Source: Devosia sp. RR2S18 (GTDB lineage: Bacteria; Pseudomonadota; Alphaproteobacteria; Rhizobiales; Devosiaceae). Taken from it: a DNA stretch of 64,000 nucleotides. Below the pieces are notes generated by a model. The model ran no database searches and was not told where the DNA came from. It was given only the letters and a program-made list of their open reading frames with translations. The position numbers and the translations under genes were made by a program. Of the stretch, positions 15,655-23,298 are shown one piece after another. How positions within the stretch are numbered: the stretch's first letter is position 1; each line of letters starts with the position of its first letter. The stretch covers positions 3,656,001-3,720,000 of the forward strand of contig NZ_CP126539.1 of the NCBI RefSeq assembly GCF_030177755.1, read 5' to 3'.

Positions 15655-17532
15655 TTACCGGTAGCCCGCCGCCTGGAGCTCGAAGAGTTCGGCATAGCGG
15701 CCCGCCCGCGCCAGCAGCTCCTCATGCGTGCCGGCCTCCAAGATCCCCCCATCTTCTAGAACCAAAATGCGATCGGCCATGCGCACGGTCGAGAAGCGAT
15801 GCGAGATGATGACGGCTGTCTTCCCCGCGGCGAGGCCCTTGAAACGGGCAAACACATCCGCCTCGGCCTGGGCGTCGAGGGCGGCCGTTGGTTCGTCGAG
15901 GATGATGAGCTCGGCGTCGCGCATATAGGCGCGGGCGATCGCCACCTTCTGCCACTCCCCGCCCGACAGGTCTCGGCCCTTCTTGAACAACCGGCCCAGC
16001 TGCTGGTCATAACCTTGCGGCAGCTTGGCGATGACCTGGTCGGCAAGGCTGTTTTCGGCGGCGCTCTCGATCCGGCCTTGCTCGTGCTGCGCCTCGATGC
16101 GCCCCACCCCGATGTTCTCACGAGCGGTCAGCGAATAGCGGATAAAGTCCTGGAAGATCACCCCGATATGGGTGTGAATGTCGGCGACCGCGAAATCGCG
16201 CAGATCGATCCCATCAACAGTGATGCGCCCTTCATCGGGGTCATAGAGGCGTGTCAGTAGTTTCACGATGGTGGTCTTGCCCGCGCCATTCTCACCCACC
16301 AGCGCCAACGTTTCACTGGCCGCCAGGGTGAAGCTGAGATGGCGGATCGCCCAGGCATCACTCTCAGGATAGCGAAAGCCCACGTTGTCGAAGACGATGC
16401 CCTGCCGGATCGGGGCCGGAAAAGGCTTGGGCTCGCCCGGCGAGAGAATGGTCGGTTCGATTTCGAAGAAGGAGAAGAGATCGTCGAGGTAGAGCGACTG
16501 TCCCGCGATCTGGGTAAAGCCCAGCAGGATGCGTTGGAAGAGGCCGTTGAGCCGCAGGAACGATCCGGACAGGAAGGCCAGGTCCCCGATGGAAAAGACA
16601 CCGGTAATGGTGCGCCAAACGATAAAGCCATAGGCGCCGTAATAGGTGATCGTGGCAATGGCGGCGAAGAGACCGCCCCAGCTGGCCCGCTGGATGGCAA
16701 TGCTACGGTTCTCGACGAAGATCTGGTTGGCGAGCGTGCGAAACCGCGCCACGAGAAAGCCACCCAGCCCGAAAAGCTTGATCTCCTTGGCGGTTTCGGC
16801 ACTAGCACCGATATGGCGGATATACTCGAGCTCCCGCCGCTCGGGCGTGCGCCAGCGCGACAGGTAATAGGCCAGTGTGTTGAACCGCGTCTCGCCCCAG
16901 ATGGACGGCACGAAAGAAAGCGGCAACAGCAGAACAAGCCAGGGTGCATAGGCAAAAAGACCGGCTGCCAATGTGATGACAGTGATAATATCCTGCGCCT
17001 GTCCGAAGACCTGGCTCAGAAGCGCGTTGCGCCCGGCGGCCTGTCGGCGGGCCCGCTCCAATCGATCCTGATATTCGGCGGATTCGAAATGCATGAGATC
17101 GAGCCTGGCCGCGTGGGCCATCAGCTCGACACTCACGGTATTGGAGTGGAGTTCGGCGAGGATAGAGTCGACAAGCCCGGTGGCGCGGTTCAGGACATCG
17201 GACACCAGTACGAGGCCGAATTCGATCGCCAGCAGCAGAGCGACCGTGGAGAGCACGCCGCTTTTCCACCACGCACCGAAATCGCCACCCGGTGGAGTGA
17301 TGCCGGTCAGGCGCACGACCTCATCGATGATAAGCTTGCCGACATAGAGCATCGCCAGCGGCTGGAACGCCGCTACGAGCCTCAGGCCAATGCTGGCGGA
17401 CGTCAGAAACCGGCTGGTGCGCCAGATCTGCGCCAGGAGACGTCCCAGATGGCGTAGATTGTTGAGGCGCTCGCGAAAGCTGGGCGCATTCTCGGGGACG
17501 GGCGGCGGGCGGCGCCCGGGAAGGTCGGTCAT
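15655..17532 (-). CDS. ABC exporter (fused permease and ATPase)
   Basis: A 625-residue half-transporter. Residues 40-350 are a six-helix exporter-type membrane domain. Residues 378-620 are the ATPase, with Walker A GENGAGKTT (413-421), signature LSGGEWQKVAIARA, Walker B LIILDEPTAALD and H-loop ISHRF. It would work as a homodimer. The substrate (lipid, peptide or drug) is not evident, and no precursor peptide or partner gene sits beside it. The start MTDLPGRRPPP gives a Pro-rich cytosolic leader; a later Met is possible but the first is plausible. Confidence 0.9.
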   Translation of the reverse strand: MTDLPGRRPPPVPENAPSFRERLNNLRHLGRLLAQIWRTSRFLTSASIGLRLVAAFQPLAMLYVGKLIIDEVVRLTGITPPGGDFGAWWKSGVLSTVALLLAIEFGLVLVSDVLNRATGLVDSILAELHSNTVSVELMAHAARLDLMHFESAEYQDRLERARRQAAGRNALLSQVFGQAQDIITVITLAAGLFAYAPWLVLLLPLSFVPSIWGETRFNTLAYYLSRWRTPERRELEYIRHIGASAETAKEIKLFGLGGFLVARFRTLANQIFVENRSIAIQRASWGGLFAAIATITYYGAYGFIVWRTITGVFSIGDLAFLSGSFLRLNGLFQRILLGFTQIAGQSLYLDDLFSFFEIEPTILSPGEPKPFPAPIRQGIVFDNVGFRYPESDAWAIRHLSFTLAASETLALVGENGAGKTTIVKLLTRLYDPDEGRITVDGIDLRDFAVADIHTHIGVIFQDFIRYSLTARENIGVGRIEAQHEQGRIESAAENSLADQVIAKLPQGYDQQLGRLFKKGRDLSGGEWQKVAIARAYMRDAELIILDEPTAALDAQAEADVFARFKGLAAGKTAVIISHRFSTVRMADRILVLEDGGILEAGTHEELLARAGRYAELFELQAAGYR

Positions 17533-17598
17533 TGTGGCACGATAGCCGGGCGCCTCAAGGAGGGAAAGCGGGGACGCAATCGCCCCCGCCGCATAGGC

Positions 17599-18588
17599 TT
17601 AGAAGCGGCGCGGCTCGGCAGGCTTGTTGCCCATGATCGCTTCGATCTGCTCCAGCACGTCCGGCGTCAGCTTGTCCTTGGCCTCAAGCGCTGAAAGATT
17701 GTCCTCCAGTTGCGCCTTCTTGGAGGCACCCAGGATTACCGTGGACACATGCGGGTTGCGCAGGCACCAGAGCAGCGCCAAATGATGAATGGGCAGCCCG
17801 ATTTGCTTGCCCAGATCGGCAAGCTGGCGGATCTTAGCGAGCTTTCCCTGCCCCGCTTCGCTGGTCCACTCTTTCTTCAGCCACTCATAGCCGGGCAGAT
17901 TGAAACGGCTGTCCTCGGGGATGCCGTCATTATATTTGCCGGTCAGGGCGCCCGAAGCTAGTGGCGACCAGATGGTGGTGCCCAGGCCCATGAGATCGTA
18001 GAGCGGCAGGTAGTCGCCCTCGACCTTCTCGCGTACGAAAAGATTGTACTGCGGCTGCTCCATTACTGGCGGCGTGATCTTGAGGTCCTTGGCCACCGCC
18101 CAGGCCTCTGTCAGCTGCTGAGCGCTCCACTCGGAGGTCCCCCAATAGAGCACCTTGCCCTGGGTGATGAGGTTGTGCATCGCCCAGACGGTTTCCTCGA
18201 TAGGCGTGTCGATATCAGGCCGATGGCAGAAATAAAGATCGAGATAGTCTACGCGCAGGCGCTTGAGCGCAGCATGGCAGGCCTCGGTGACGTGCTTTTT
18301 GGACAGCCCGCGTTGCGTTGGCTTGTCGCCACCCCAGAAAACCTTTGAGGACACCGAATAACTGTCGCGGCTCCAGCCGAGCTTTTCGAGTGCTGCACCC
18401 ATCAGCGCTTCGGACTCCCCGGCCTCGTACCCTTCGGCATTGTCGAAGAAGTTGATGCCTGCGTCATAGGCGAGGCTCATCAACGCCATGGCTTCGCTCT
18501 CGTCCACCTGCTTGCCGAAGGTGACCCAGCTGCCAAGCGAGAGTTCGCTGACCTTGAGGCCGGATTTACCCAAGCGACGATATTCCAT
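17599..18588 (-). CDS. Aldo/keto reductase, Kv-beta/YghZ type
   Basis: A 329-residue NADPH-dependent aldo/keto reductase of the potassium-channel-beta-like branch, which typically reduces methylglyoxal and other aldehydes. The catalytic set is visible: D49, Y54 (NAEGYEAGE), K82 (SSKVFWGG) and H122 (FCHRPD). Kv-beta proteins have Asn where this has His122, so classical activity is expected. The C-terminal cofactor-binding segment ILGASKKAQLEDNL is intact. The start at 18588 has the usual MEYRRLGKSGLKVS. A hairpin sits in its 5' untranslated region. Confidence 0.92.
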   Translation of the reverse strand: MEYRRLGKSGLKVSELSLGSWVTFGKQVDESEAMALMSLAYDAGINFFDNAEGYEAGESEALMGAALEKLGWSRDSYSVSSKVFWGGDKPTQRGLSKKHVTEACHAALKRLRVDYLDLYFCHRPDIDTPIEETVWAMHNLITQGKVLYWGTSEWSAQQLTEAWAVAKDLKITPPVMEQPQYNLFVREKVEGDYLPLYDLMGLGTTIWSPLASGALTGKYNDGIPEDSRFNLPGYEWLKKEWTSEAGQGKLAKIRQLADLGKQIGLPIHHLALLWCLRNPHVSTVILGASKKAQLEDNLSALEAKDKLTPDVLEQIEAIMGNKPAEPRRF

Positions 18589-18625
18589 GATAGTTTCCCT
18601 GAGGTTGGGCGGCTCCCCGCCGCTG

Positions 18626-18649
18626 GTCCATCGGTCTTTGCCGATGGAC
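18626..18649 (-). promoter_or_regulatory. Perfect inverted repeat before aldo/keto reductase gene
   Basis: GTCCATCGG (18626-18634) and CCGATGGAC (18641-18649) are a perfect 9-base inverted repeat with a 6-base spacer, about 38 bases upstream of the reductase start. It could be an operator for an unknown regulator or a hairpin in the 5' end of the mRNA. I cannot match it to a known motif. Confidence 0.45.
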
Positions 18650-18762
18650 TAAGTGTTAGCGCCCTGTGGCGATGGGTGCAAGGCAACGGCCTTGTCCCTG
18701 TCATCAACTCGTGCGCAGCATTGCGAGTTGCCAAACGAGAGAACACGGAAAGGAATAGACCT

Positions 18763-19131
18763 ATGCTCAAGGACAAGGACTCAGCCGCGATTGTCGCGGT
18801 CAGCGACATCGCTCGCGCGCGCGAGTTCTACGGGAATACGCTGGGGCTCGAACTGATCCAGGGCGACGACTTTGTGCTCGAATACCGGACGGGCGAGACC
18901 TCGCTCGTGGTCTACGTCTCTGAATATGCCGGCACCAACAAGGCTAATGCCGTGGTTTGGGCCGTGGGCGAAGAGATCGACGCGATCGTCGAAGACCTAC
19001 GCTCCAAAGGCGTTCATTTCGAGCATTACGATGGCATGAAGCGCGAGGGCGACATTCACAAGGATGGCGACTTCAAGATGGTCTGGTTCAAGGACCCCGA
19101 CGGCAACTTCCTTCACCTCAACAGCATGTAG
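18763..19131 (+). CDS. VOC family protein
   Basis: A 122-residue single-domain VOC protein. The first module begins MLKDKDSAAIVAVSDIARAREFYGNTLGLEL and the second ends WFKDPDGNFLHLNSM, the classical glyoxalase/dioxygenase pattern with a Glu/His-type ligand region (LEYRTGETSLVVY). GGAAAGGAAT lies 7 bases before the ATG at 18763, which is why I reject the longer ORF from 18676. The substrate is unknown. The neighbouring reductase may also act on reactive aldehydes, but they are divergently transcribed. Confidence 0.85.
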   Translation: MLKDKDSAAIVAVSDIARAREFYGNTLGLELIQGDDFVLEYRTGETSLVVYVSEYAGTNKANAVVWAVGEEIDAIVEDLRSKGVHFEHYDGMKREGDIHKDGDFKMVWFKDPDGNFLHLNSM

Positions 19132-19134
19132 AGA

Positions 19135-19839
19135 TCAGGGCAACTCGCGCAGAAACCGCGCCAGGTCCTCGGTTACGTGATGCACATGCGGACCGCTGGC
19201 ACGTCCGAGCTCCCACGCATCCACCTGCTCGTGGACGAAATCGGCAGCAGCCACGACATGCACCGTGCCCATGCCGACCTCGTGTGGCACCACGAGGTTC
19301 TTTTCGAGATCGTCGAACATCACCGCTCGCGTTGGATCGATCCCGTGGGCGGAGAAGAAGCCGTCATAAGCCTGCCGATGCGGCTTGGGCACAAAGGTCA
19401 TGGCCCGGATATCGTGCACATGCTCGAAGAGCTCGTCTCCTCCCAGCCGGCGCAACACGGAGCGAGCGTGGCCGGTGTCGCCATTGGTGAGGATGAACTT
19501 GCGACCCGGTAAGGCCCGGATGGCCTCCACCAAATCTGGGTGCGGGTCGACCGGCGCATAGTCGATGGCGTGCACCGTATTGAGGAAATGATCGGGATCG
19601 ATCTTGTGCCGCTGCATGAGGCCATTCAGCGTCGTGCCATAGTCGCGATAATAGCCCTTCTGCAGTTCGCGTGCGGCGGCAAACTCGAGCTGCGTCACCT
19701 CCATCACGTAGTTCGTGATGAGCACGTCGATTTGTGCAAAGAGGTTGCAGCTGCGCGGGTAAAGCGTGTTGTCGAGATCGAATACCCAGTCGGTGACGTG
19801 GGACAAGCTGCGGACGAGGTTCGGCGTCAAATCATTCAT
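19135..19839 (-). CDS. Pyrimidine 5'-nucleotidase (HAD family)
   Basis: A 234-residue HAD superfamily phosphatase. Motif I is VFDLDNTLYP (about residues 19-28), motif II is FILTNGD, motif III involves KPHRQAYDGF, and motif IV is VMFDDLEKNL. The NTLYP form of motif I is typical of the SDT1/YjjG-like pyrimidine 5'-nucleotidase group, which dephosphorylates UMP and CMP. The gene ends 3 bases from the converging VOC gene. Confidence 0.88.
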   Translation of the reverse strand: MNDLTPNLVRSLSHVTDWVFDLDNTLYPRSCNLFAQIDVLITNYVMEVTQLEFAAARELQKGYYRDYGTTLNGLMQRHKIDPDHFLNTVHAIDYAPVDPHPDLVEAIRALPGRKFILTNGDTGHARSVLRRLGGDELFEHVHDIRAMTFVPKPHRQAYDGFFSAHGIDPTRAVMFDDLEKNLVVPHEVGMGTVHVVAAADFVHEQVDAWELGRASGPHVHHVTEDLARFLRELP

Positions 19840-19890
19840 CGCGCCACTATGCGGGAGAAAGGTGAAGCCTTCATCTAACGTGTTCGTGGC

Positions 19891-20883
19891 CTAGGCGCCC
19901 GGTTGCACGACCAGCCGCCCTCGCACTTGGCCCTGGAGTATCTCGGCTGCCCGAGCGGGTAGGTCTTCCAGCCGCGCTTCCTCGGTCATCGGGCTGTACG
20001 CACCGAAATCGAAGGTGTCGGCAATCCTCTGCCAGGCTGCAACCCGCGCGGCATAGGGCTGCATCACACTATCGATGCCAAGCAGCGACACCCCCCGGAG
20101 AATGAATGGCAGTACATTGGTCTCAAGCGTTATACCAGCTGCGTTGCCGATGCTGGCCACCGCCCCGCCATAGGCAATTTGCTTGAGGAGCTTGCCCAAG
20201 ACTGCTCCGCCAACATTGTCCACCGCTGCCGCCCATTGCGCTGACTCGAGCGGCTTGTCGGGAGCTGCGAGGAACTCGCCGCGATCGACCACCCGAGCTG
20301 CTCCCAATTGCTTGAGCGCTTCGGCATGTTCGGGCCTCCCCGAAAGCGCTGCAACCGAATAGCCCAACCGCGCCAGGAGCGAAGTCGCAATCGAACCCAC
20401 ACCTCCCGCCGCCCCGGTGACCAATACTTCTCCCGCAGAAAGCGTTAGCCCCGCCTGCTCCAGCCGCTCGATGGCGAGCATGGCGGTCAGTCCGGCCGTG
20501 CCCACCACCATTGCCTCGCGCGTCGAAAGCCGCTCCGGCAGCGGCACCAGCCAATCGGCCTTGACCCGCGCCTGTTCGGCAAAGCCTCCCCAGTGGGTCT
20601 CGCCCACGCGCCACCCGGTGAGAATGACTGCCTGCCCCGGCGCATAGCGCTTGTCGGCGCTCTCGCGCACGCGACCGGCCAAATCGACGCCCGCGATATG
20701 GGGATAGCTGCGCACCAGCCCACCTGCCCCGGTAAGGCAAAGGCCGTCCTTGTAGTTGAAACCGGCCCACTCCACGTCGACCGTCACATCGCCCTTGGGC
20801 AGCCGCTCCTCGGCGAGTTCCTCCACGGCCGAACTCACCTGGCCTGCCGCGTCCTTGTTGGTCACCAGCGCGCGGAAACTCAT
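19891..20883 (-). CDS. acuI: Acrylyl-CoA reductase AcuI/YhdH family
   Basis: A 330-residue zinc-independent medium-chain dehydrogenase/reductase. The nucleotide loop is GAAGGVGSIATSLLARLG. The family patterns NYKDGLCLTG, PHIAGVDLAG and TGWRVGETHWGGFAEQARV are those of AcuI/YhdH, which reduces acryloyl-CoA to propionyl-CoA with NADPH and detoxifies acrylate. AGGGAGGTGAAGCCC directly before 20883 is an excellent ribosome binding site, which decides the start. No dmdA or ddd genes for DMSP breakdown are in the window, so the acrylate source is not clear. Confidence 0.88.
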   Translation of the reverse strand: MSFRALVTNKDAAGQVSSAVEELAEERLPKGDVTVDVEWAGFNYKDGLCLTGAGGLVRSYPHIAGVDLAGRVRESADKRYAPGQAVILTGWRVGETHWGGFAEQARVKADWLVPLPERLSTREAMVVGTAGLTAMLAIERLEQAGLTLSAGEVLVTGAAGGVGSIATSLLARLGYSVAALSGRPEHAEALKQLGAARVVDRGEFLAAPDKPLESAQWAAAVDNVGGAVLGKLLKQIAYGGAVASIGNAAGITLETNVLPFILRGVSLLGIDSVMQPYAARVAAWQRIADTFDFGAYSPMTEEARLEDLPARAAEILQGQVRGRLVVQPGA

Positions 20884-20962
20884 GGGCTTCACCTCCCTGC
20901 TCTGTGCTGAAGCTTGGCACGGTACACCCCGCATCGCCACCCTGCGCCGGAAAGCGATGATG

Positions 20963-20996
20963 AAAAAGGCCCCGAACACCAGGAGGTGCCGGGGCC
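20963..20996 (-). terminator. Terminator of the small-protein operon
   Basis: On the minus strand GGCCCCG (20996-20990) pairs with CGGGGCC (20974-20968), enclosing a further ACC/GGT pairing, and is followed by TTTTT (20967-20963). This is a standard intrinsic terminator 23 bases after the stop of the 67-residue small-protein gene. Confidence 0.8.
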
Positions 20997-21018
20997 GAGG
21001 GCCAGATCGGTTATGCCG

Positions 21019-21222
21019 CTAGCTCTTGTCGCGCGGATCGTGCGTATGCTTGCTGTCGCGCACGCCGCCACCACCCGAAACATCGGAGTCGCGCGTGTTG
21101 GTGGGCGCACCGGGCTCAGGCCCGCGCCCTTCAGTGGGATCGGGCAGATCGGGCCGCTGGTGGCTGCTGCCGGGTCCGCCATGGTGGCGGTTCGCGGTGT
21201 CGTTCTTGTCGGAAGTGGACAT
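21019..21222 (-). CDS. Small disordered hydrophilic protein, 67 aa
   Basis: A 67-residue protein made almost entirely of polar, Gly, Pro, Asp and His residues (MSTSDKNDTANRHHGGPGSS at the start). It has no hydrophobic core and is predicted to be disordered. AGGTGATCC places a ribosome binding site right before the ATG and overlaps the TGA of the upstream small gene. It looks like a stress-linked hydrophilin, supported by the EcfG-type promoter upstream of the pair. I do not recognise a named family. Confidence 0.65.
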   Translation of the reverse strand: MSTSDKNDTANRHHGGPGSSHQRPDLPDPTEGRGPEPGAPTNTRDSDVSGGGGVRDSKHTHDPRDKS

Positions 21223-21225
21223 GGA

Positions 21226-21411
21226 TCACCTATCCTGCTGGTAACCCTGATGGGTGGTGTTCTGCTTGCTGTTGCCCTGGCGGCCCTGCTGATCGAAGTT
21301 GCGATCGGCGCGGCTAGCCTTCTTATCGGCCACGTCGTGGAGGTTTTTATCTCCACCGGGACCGGCTGGGCTCTGGTTCTCGGGAGGAATGGGCGGCAAG
21401 TGCTTGCTCAT
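21226..21411 (-). CDS. Small hydrophilic protein, 61 aa, conserved C-terminal motif
   Basis: A 61-residue hydrophilic protein starting MSKHLPPIPPENQSP and ending KQNTTHQGYQQDR. This combination of a PPIPP-type start and a KQNTT-x-QG-x-QQDR end recurs in small hypothetical proteins of rhizobia, as I recall. AAGGAGACTG before 21411 is a strong ribosome binding site; the longer ORF from 21477 is rejected. The second small gene follows after 3 bases. An EcfG-like promoter lies about 45 bases upstream, so a role in the general stress response is likely, mechanism unknown. Confidence 0.7.
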   Translation of the reverse strand: MSKHLPPIPPENQSPAGPGGDKNLHDVADKKASRADRNFDQQGRQGNSKQNTTHQGYQQDR

Positions 21412-21437
21412 GGTCAGTCTCCTTTGCTCAGGGACTA

Positions 21438-21463
21438 AACCCCCGGCGCATCGTGCCTGTTCC
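21438..21463 (-). promoter_or_regulatory. Candidate EcfG (general stress) promoter
   Basis: On the minus strand GGAAC (21463-21459), a 17-base spacer and GGTT (21441-21438) fit the EcfG consensus GGAAC-N16/17-cGTT apart from the weakly conserved first base of the -10. It lies 27 bases upstream of the 61-residue small-protein gene. Confidence 0.6.
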
Positions 21464-21600
21464 AAATCGTGACTCACGTTTTGGTTGGCTGGCCAGCCCC
21501 AGCGGTCCCTAAAGCGCTGTCACGGTTAGCTTAGGTGAGTGACGGAACAAGAGGTTGGGTTCGGCGCTTTTGGTGGACCTAACCATTAGGATACCTCCCC

Positions 21601-22134
21601 ATGTTGATCAGATCCCTTTTCCTTGGCACCGCCCTTATCATGGCCGCACCGGCCGTTGCCCAGGATACAACCGCGCCGATGGCTGCCACCGCCATGCCGG
21701 CTGCCGAAATCACCGATCCGGCGCAGTTTGCCACCATGGCCGCTAGCAGCAACATGCTCGAGATCGAGTCCAGCACCCTGGCGCTCGAGCAGTCGCAGAA
21801 CGAAGATGTGCGCGCGTTCGCCGAGCAGATGATCGCCGACCACACCGCCGCCAGCGAACAGATGGCAACCGCCGCAGCCGAAGAAGGCGTCACCCCGCCG
21901 ATGGGCCTGCAGCCACACCACCAGGAAATGCTCGACAGCCTGACCGGCCTTGAAGGCGAGCAGTTCGACGCAGCCTATATGCAGCTGCAGGTGCAGGCGC
22001 ATGACGAAGCCGTTGTCCTGTTCGAAACTTACTCGACCCAAGACGAAGACGGTGCGCTGAAGGAATTTGCTGTCGCCACCCTGCCAGTGCTCGAAGAGCA
22101 CCAGGAACATGCCCATAGCATGACCGGCCACTAA
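21601..22134 (+). CDS. DUF4142 exported protein
   Basis: A 177-residue protein with a signal peptide (MLIRSLFLGTALIMAAPAVA, cleavage before QDTT). The mature part is an all-helical DUF4142 domain: EIESSTLALEQSQNEDVRAFAEQMIADH and then HHQEMLDSLTGLEGEQFDAAYM, with ALPVLEEHQEHA-like sequence at the end. The domain resembles ferritin-like bundles and is common in stress-induced periplasmic proteins. Its biochemical role is not established. The gene is followed after 17 bases by a SPW repeat membrane protein. Confidence 0.85.
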   Translation: MLIRSLFLGTALIMAAPAVAQDTTAPMAATAMPAAEITDPAQFATMAASSNMLEIESSTLALEQSQNEDVRAFAEQMIADHTAASEQMATAAAEEGVTPPMGLQPHHQEMLDSLTGLEGEQFDAAYMQLQVQAHDEAVVLFETYSTQDEDGALKEFAVATLPVLEEHQEHAHSMTGH

Positions 22135-22151
22135 GCCCTAGGAGCCACAGG

Positions 22152-22514
22152 ATGGCTATCATCTCCACGCGCGCTCATGGCGTGCTGGATTATCTAAGCG
22201 GAGCGGCGCTGATTGCAGCGCCGTTCCTGCTTGGCTTCGCAAATGGCGGCCCTGCGCAATGGGTGCCCATCATCATTGGCGTGCTCACGATCCTCTCCAG
22301 CTTGGCAACCAAATACGAGTTGGGGGCGGTCCACCTGATACCCTTCCGGGTGCATCTGGTCTTGGATGTGCTGATGGGCGTCGTGCTCTTGGCCTCGCCG
22401 CTGGTTTTTGGCTTCACCGACCAGATTTGGTGGCCACATGTGCTGTTCGGGGTGATCTATATTCTGGTTCCGGCATTGACCCGCAAGGTCGAGCCGGACG
22501 GAGTCTATTCATGA
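22152..22514 (+). CDS. SPW repeat membrane protein
   Basis: A 120-residue inner membrane protein with four hydrophobic segments and two copies of a motif of the SPW type. The N-terminal copy reads LDYLSGAALIAAPFLLGF and the second LDVLMGVVLLASPLVFGF. SPW proteins are small tetraspan membrane proteins of unknown function, frequent in alphaproteobacteria and actinobacteria. Its stop overlaps the next start in ATGA, so the downstream small protein is co-translated. Confidence 0.8.
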   Translation: MAIISTRAHGVLDYLSGAALIAAPFLLGFANGGPAQWVPIIIGVLTILSSLATKYELGAVHLIPFRVHLVLDVLMGVVLLASPLVFGFTDQIWWPHVLFGVIYILVPALTRKVEPDGVYS

Positions 22515-22672
22515 CCGACAAGCCAAAAAGCCAAGACAAGAAGCAGCCCAAGGACAACCCACCGCCTGCGGGACCGCATGCGCGGCCCGATCTCGTGGAC
22601 GAGAGCAAGACGCCCGGGACCGGTGCCCTGCCCGACAAGAAGGGTGGCGAGGCCGATGTCGGCAGCGAATAG
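22511..22672 (+). CDS. Small hydrophilic protein, 53 aa, coupled to SPW gene
   Basis: A 53-residue Lys/Asp/Pro/Gly-rich protein (MTDKPKSQDKKQPKDNPPPA at the start) with no hydrophobic residue clusters and predicted disorder. Its ATG overlaps the SPW gene's TGA (ATGA at 22511-22514), the best evidence that it is real. Composition resembles the two small proteins at 21019-21411. Function unknown. Confidence 0.6.
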   Translation: MTDKPKSQDKKQPKDNPPPAGPHARPDLVDESKTPGTGALPDKKGGEADVGSE

Positions 22673-22759
22673 TCGATGCCCTCCCACCTACTTGCACCGG
22701 CCTCGTGCAACCGAGCCGCGGCGATAGGGTTTACCGAACGGAATAACTGCGAGGACCCG

Positions 22760-22906
22760 ATGAAGCCCAAGAGCATTGCCGCCATTGTCGCCATCATAGT
22801 TGTGCTCGGCATCGTCGCCGCCGTCGTTAGCGTTTGGCAGAGCACAGGGGTGGATCGCGATGTGACGACACCTGCATCGCTCGAGAGCCAATCGGTTGAT
22901 CCCTAG
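22760..22906 (+). CDS. Single-span small membrane protein, 48 aa
   Basis: A 48-residue protein with a short basic start (MKPKSI), one membrane segment (about residues 6-26, AAIVAIIVVLGIVAAVVSVW) and a polar tail (STGVDRDVTTPAS onward). GAGG lies 6 bases before the ATG. Its stop codon overlaps the stop of the converging DUF1850 gene by 3 bases. I do not recognise the family. Confidence 0.55.
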   Translation: MKPKSIAAIVAIIVVLGIVAAVVSVWQSTGVDRDVTTPASLESQSVDP

Positions 22907-23298
22907 CGCTGGTCGAGCGGCTCGCAAGTCTCGTCCGCGGCTGGCCAGATCTCTATGGGCTTCGATGCGGCCGCGCCCAGTTCCAGGCATTCCCCTTGGG
23001 CGCAGAAGGTCCACCCGGTGCCCGTAGCCCCGGAGGCACCGAGGACCAGTTTTGGGATGAGCGGCAGGTCGGGCCGGTAGTGCCAGGCGTTCCCCACGCG
23101 GCGGGCATTGTCGGGCAGCTCCATGCCGGCACCACTCGATTCGATGCTCGCCCCCACCAGCTCCAGTCCCTTCTCCTGCACCACCCACTGCTCCCACCAC
23201 TGGGTCTTTTCCGCCGAGTGCGTCCAGGACAAGGTGAAGCTCGCGGCGGCAAGGGTCAGCACCTTGCCAGCGGCCAGAACGCAAAGCGGGTCACTCAC
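22903..23298 (-). CDS. DUF1850 protein of a TAXI-TRAP system
   Basis: A 131-residue DUF1850 protein. It begins, with a GTG start, VSDPLCVLAAGKVLTLAAASFTLSW, then TQWWEQW, and later SGAGMELPDNA and RNAWHYRPDLP-like sequence, patterns of the family. DUF1850 genes regularly follow TRAP permease genes of the TAXI type, as here. The GTG at 23298 overlaps the permease stop by 8 bases (GTGAGTGA), so I prefer it to the upstream ATG at 23382. It probably assists or regulates the transporter; the mechanism is unknown. Confidence 0.8.
   Translation of the reverse strand: MSDPLCVLAAGKVLTLAAASFTLSWTHSAEKTQWWEQWVVQEKGLELVGASIESSGAGMELPDNARRVGNAWHYRPDLPLIPKLVLGASGATGTGWTFCAQGECLELGAAASKPIEIWPAADETCEPLDQR

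Noticed and set aside
21544..21568. Possible EcfG promoter before the DUF4142 gene (GGAAC-N16-CGCT)
   Set aside because: The -10 core lacks GTT, the conserved part of the consensus, so I do not list it.
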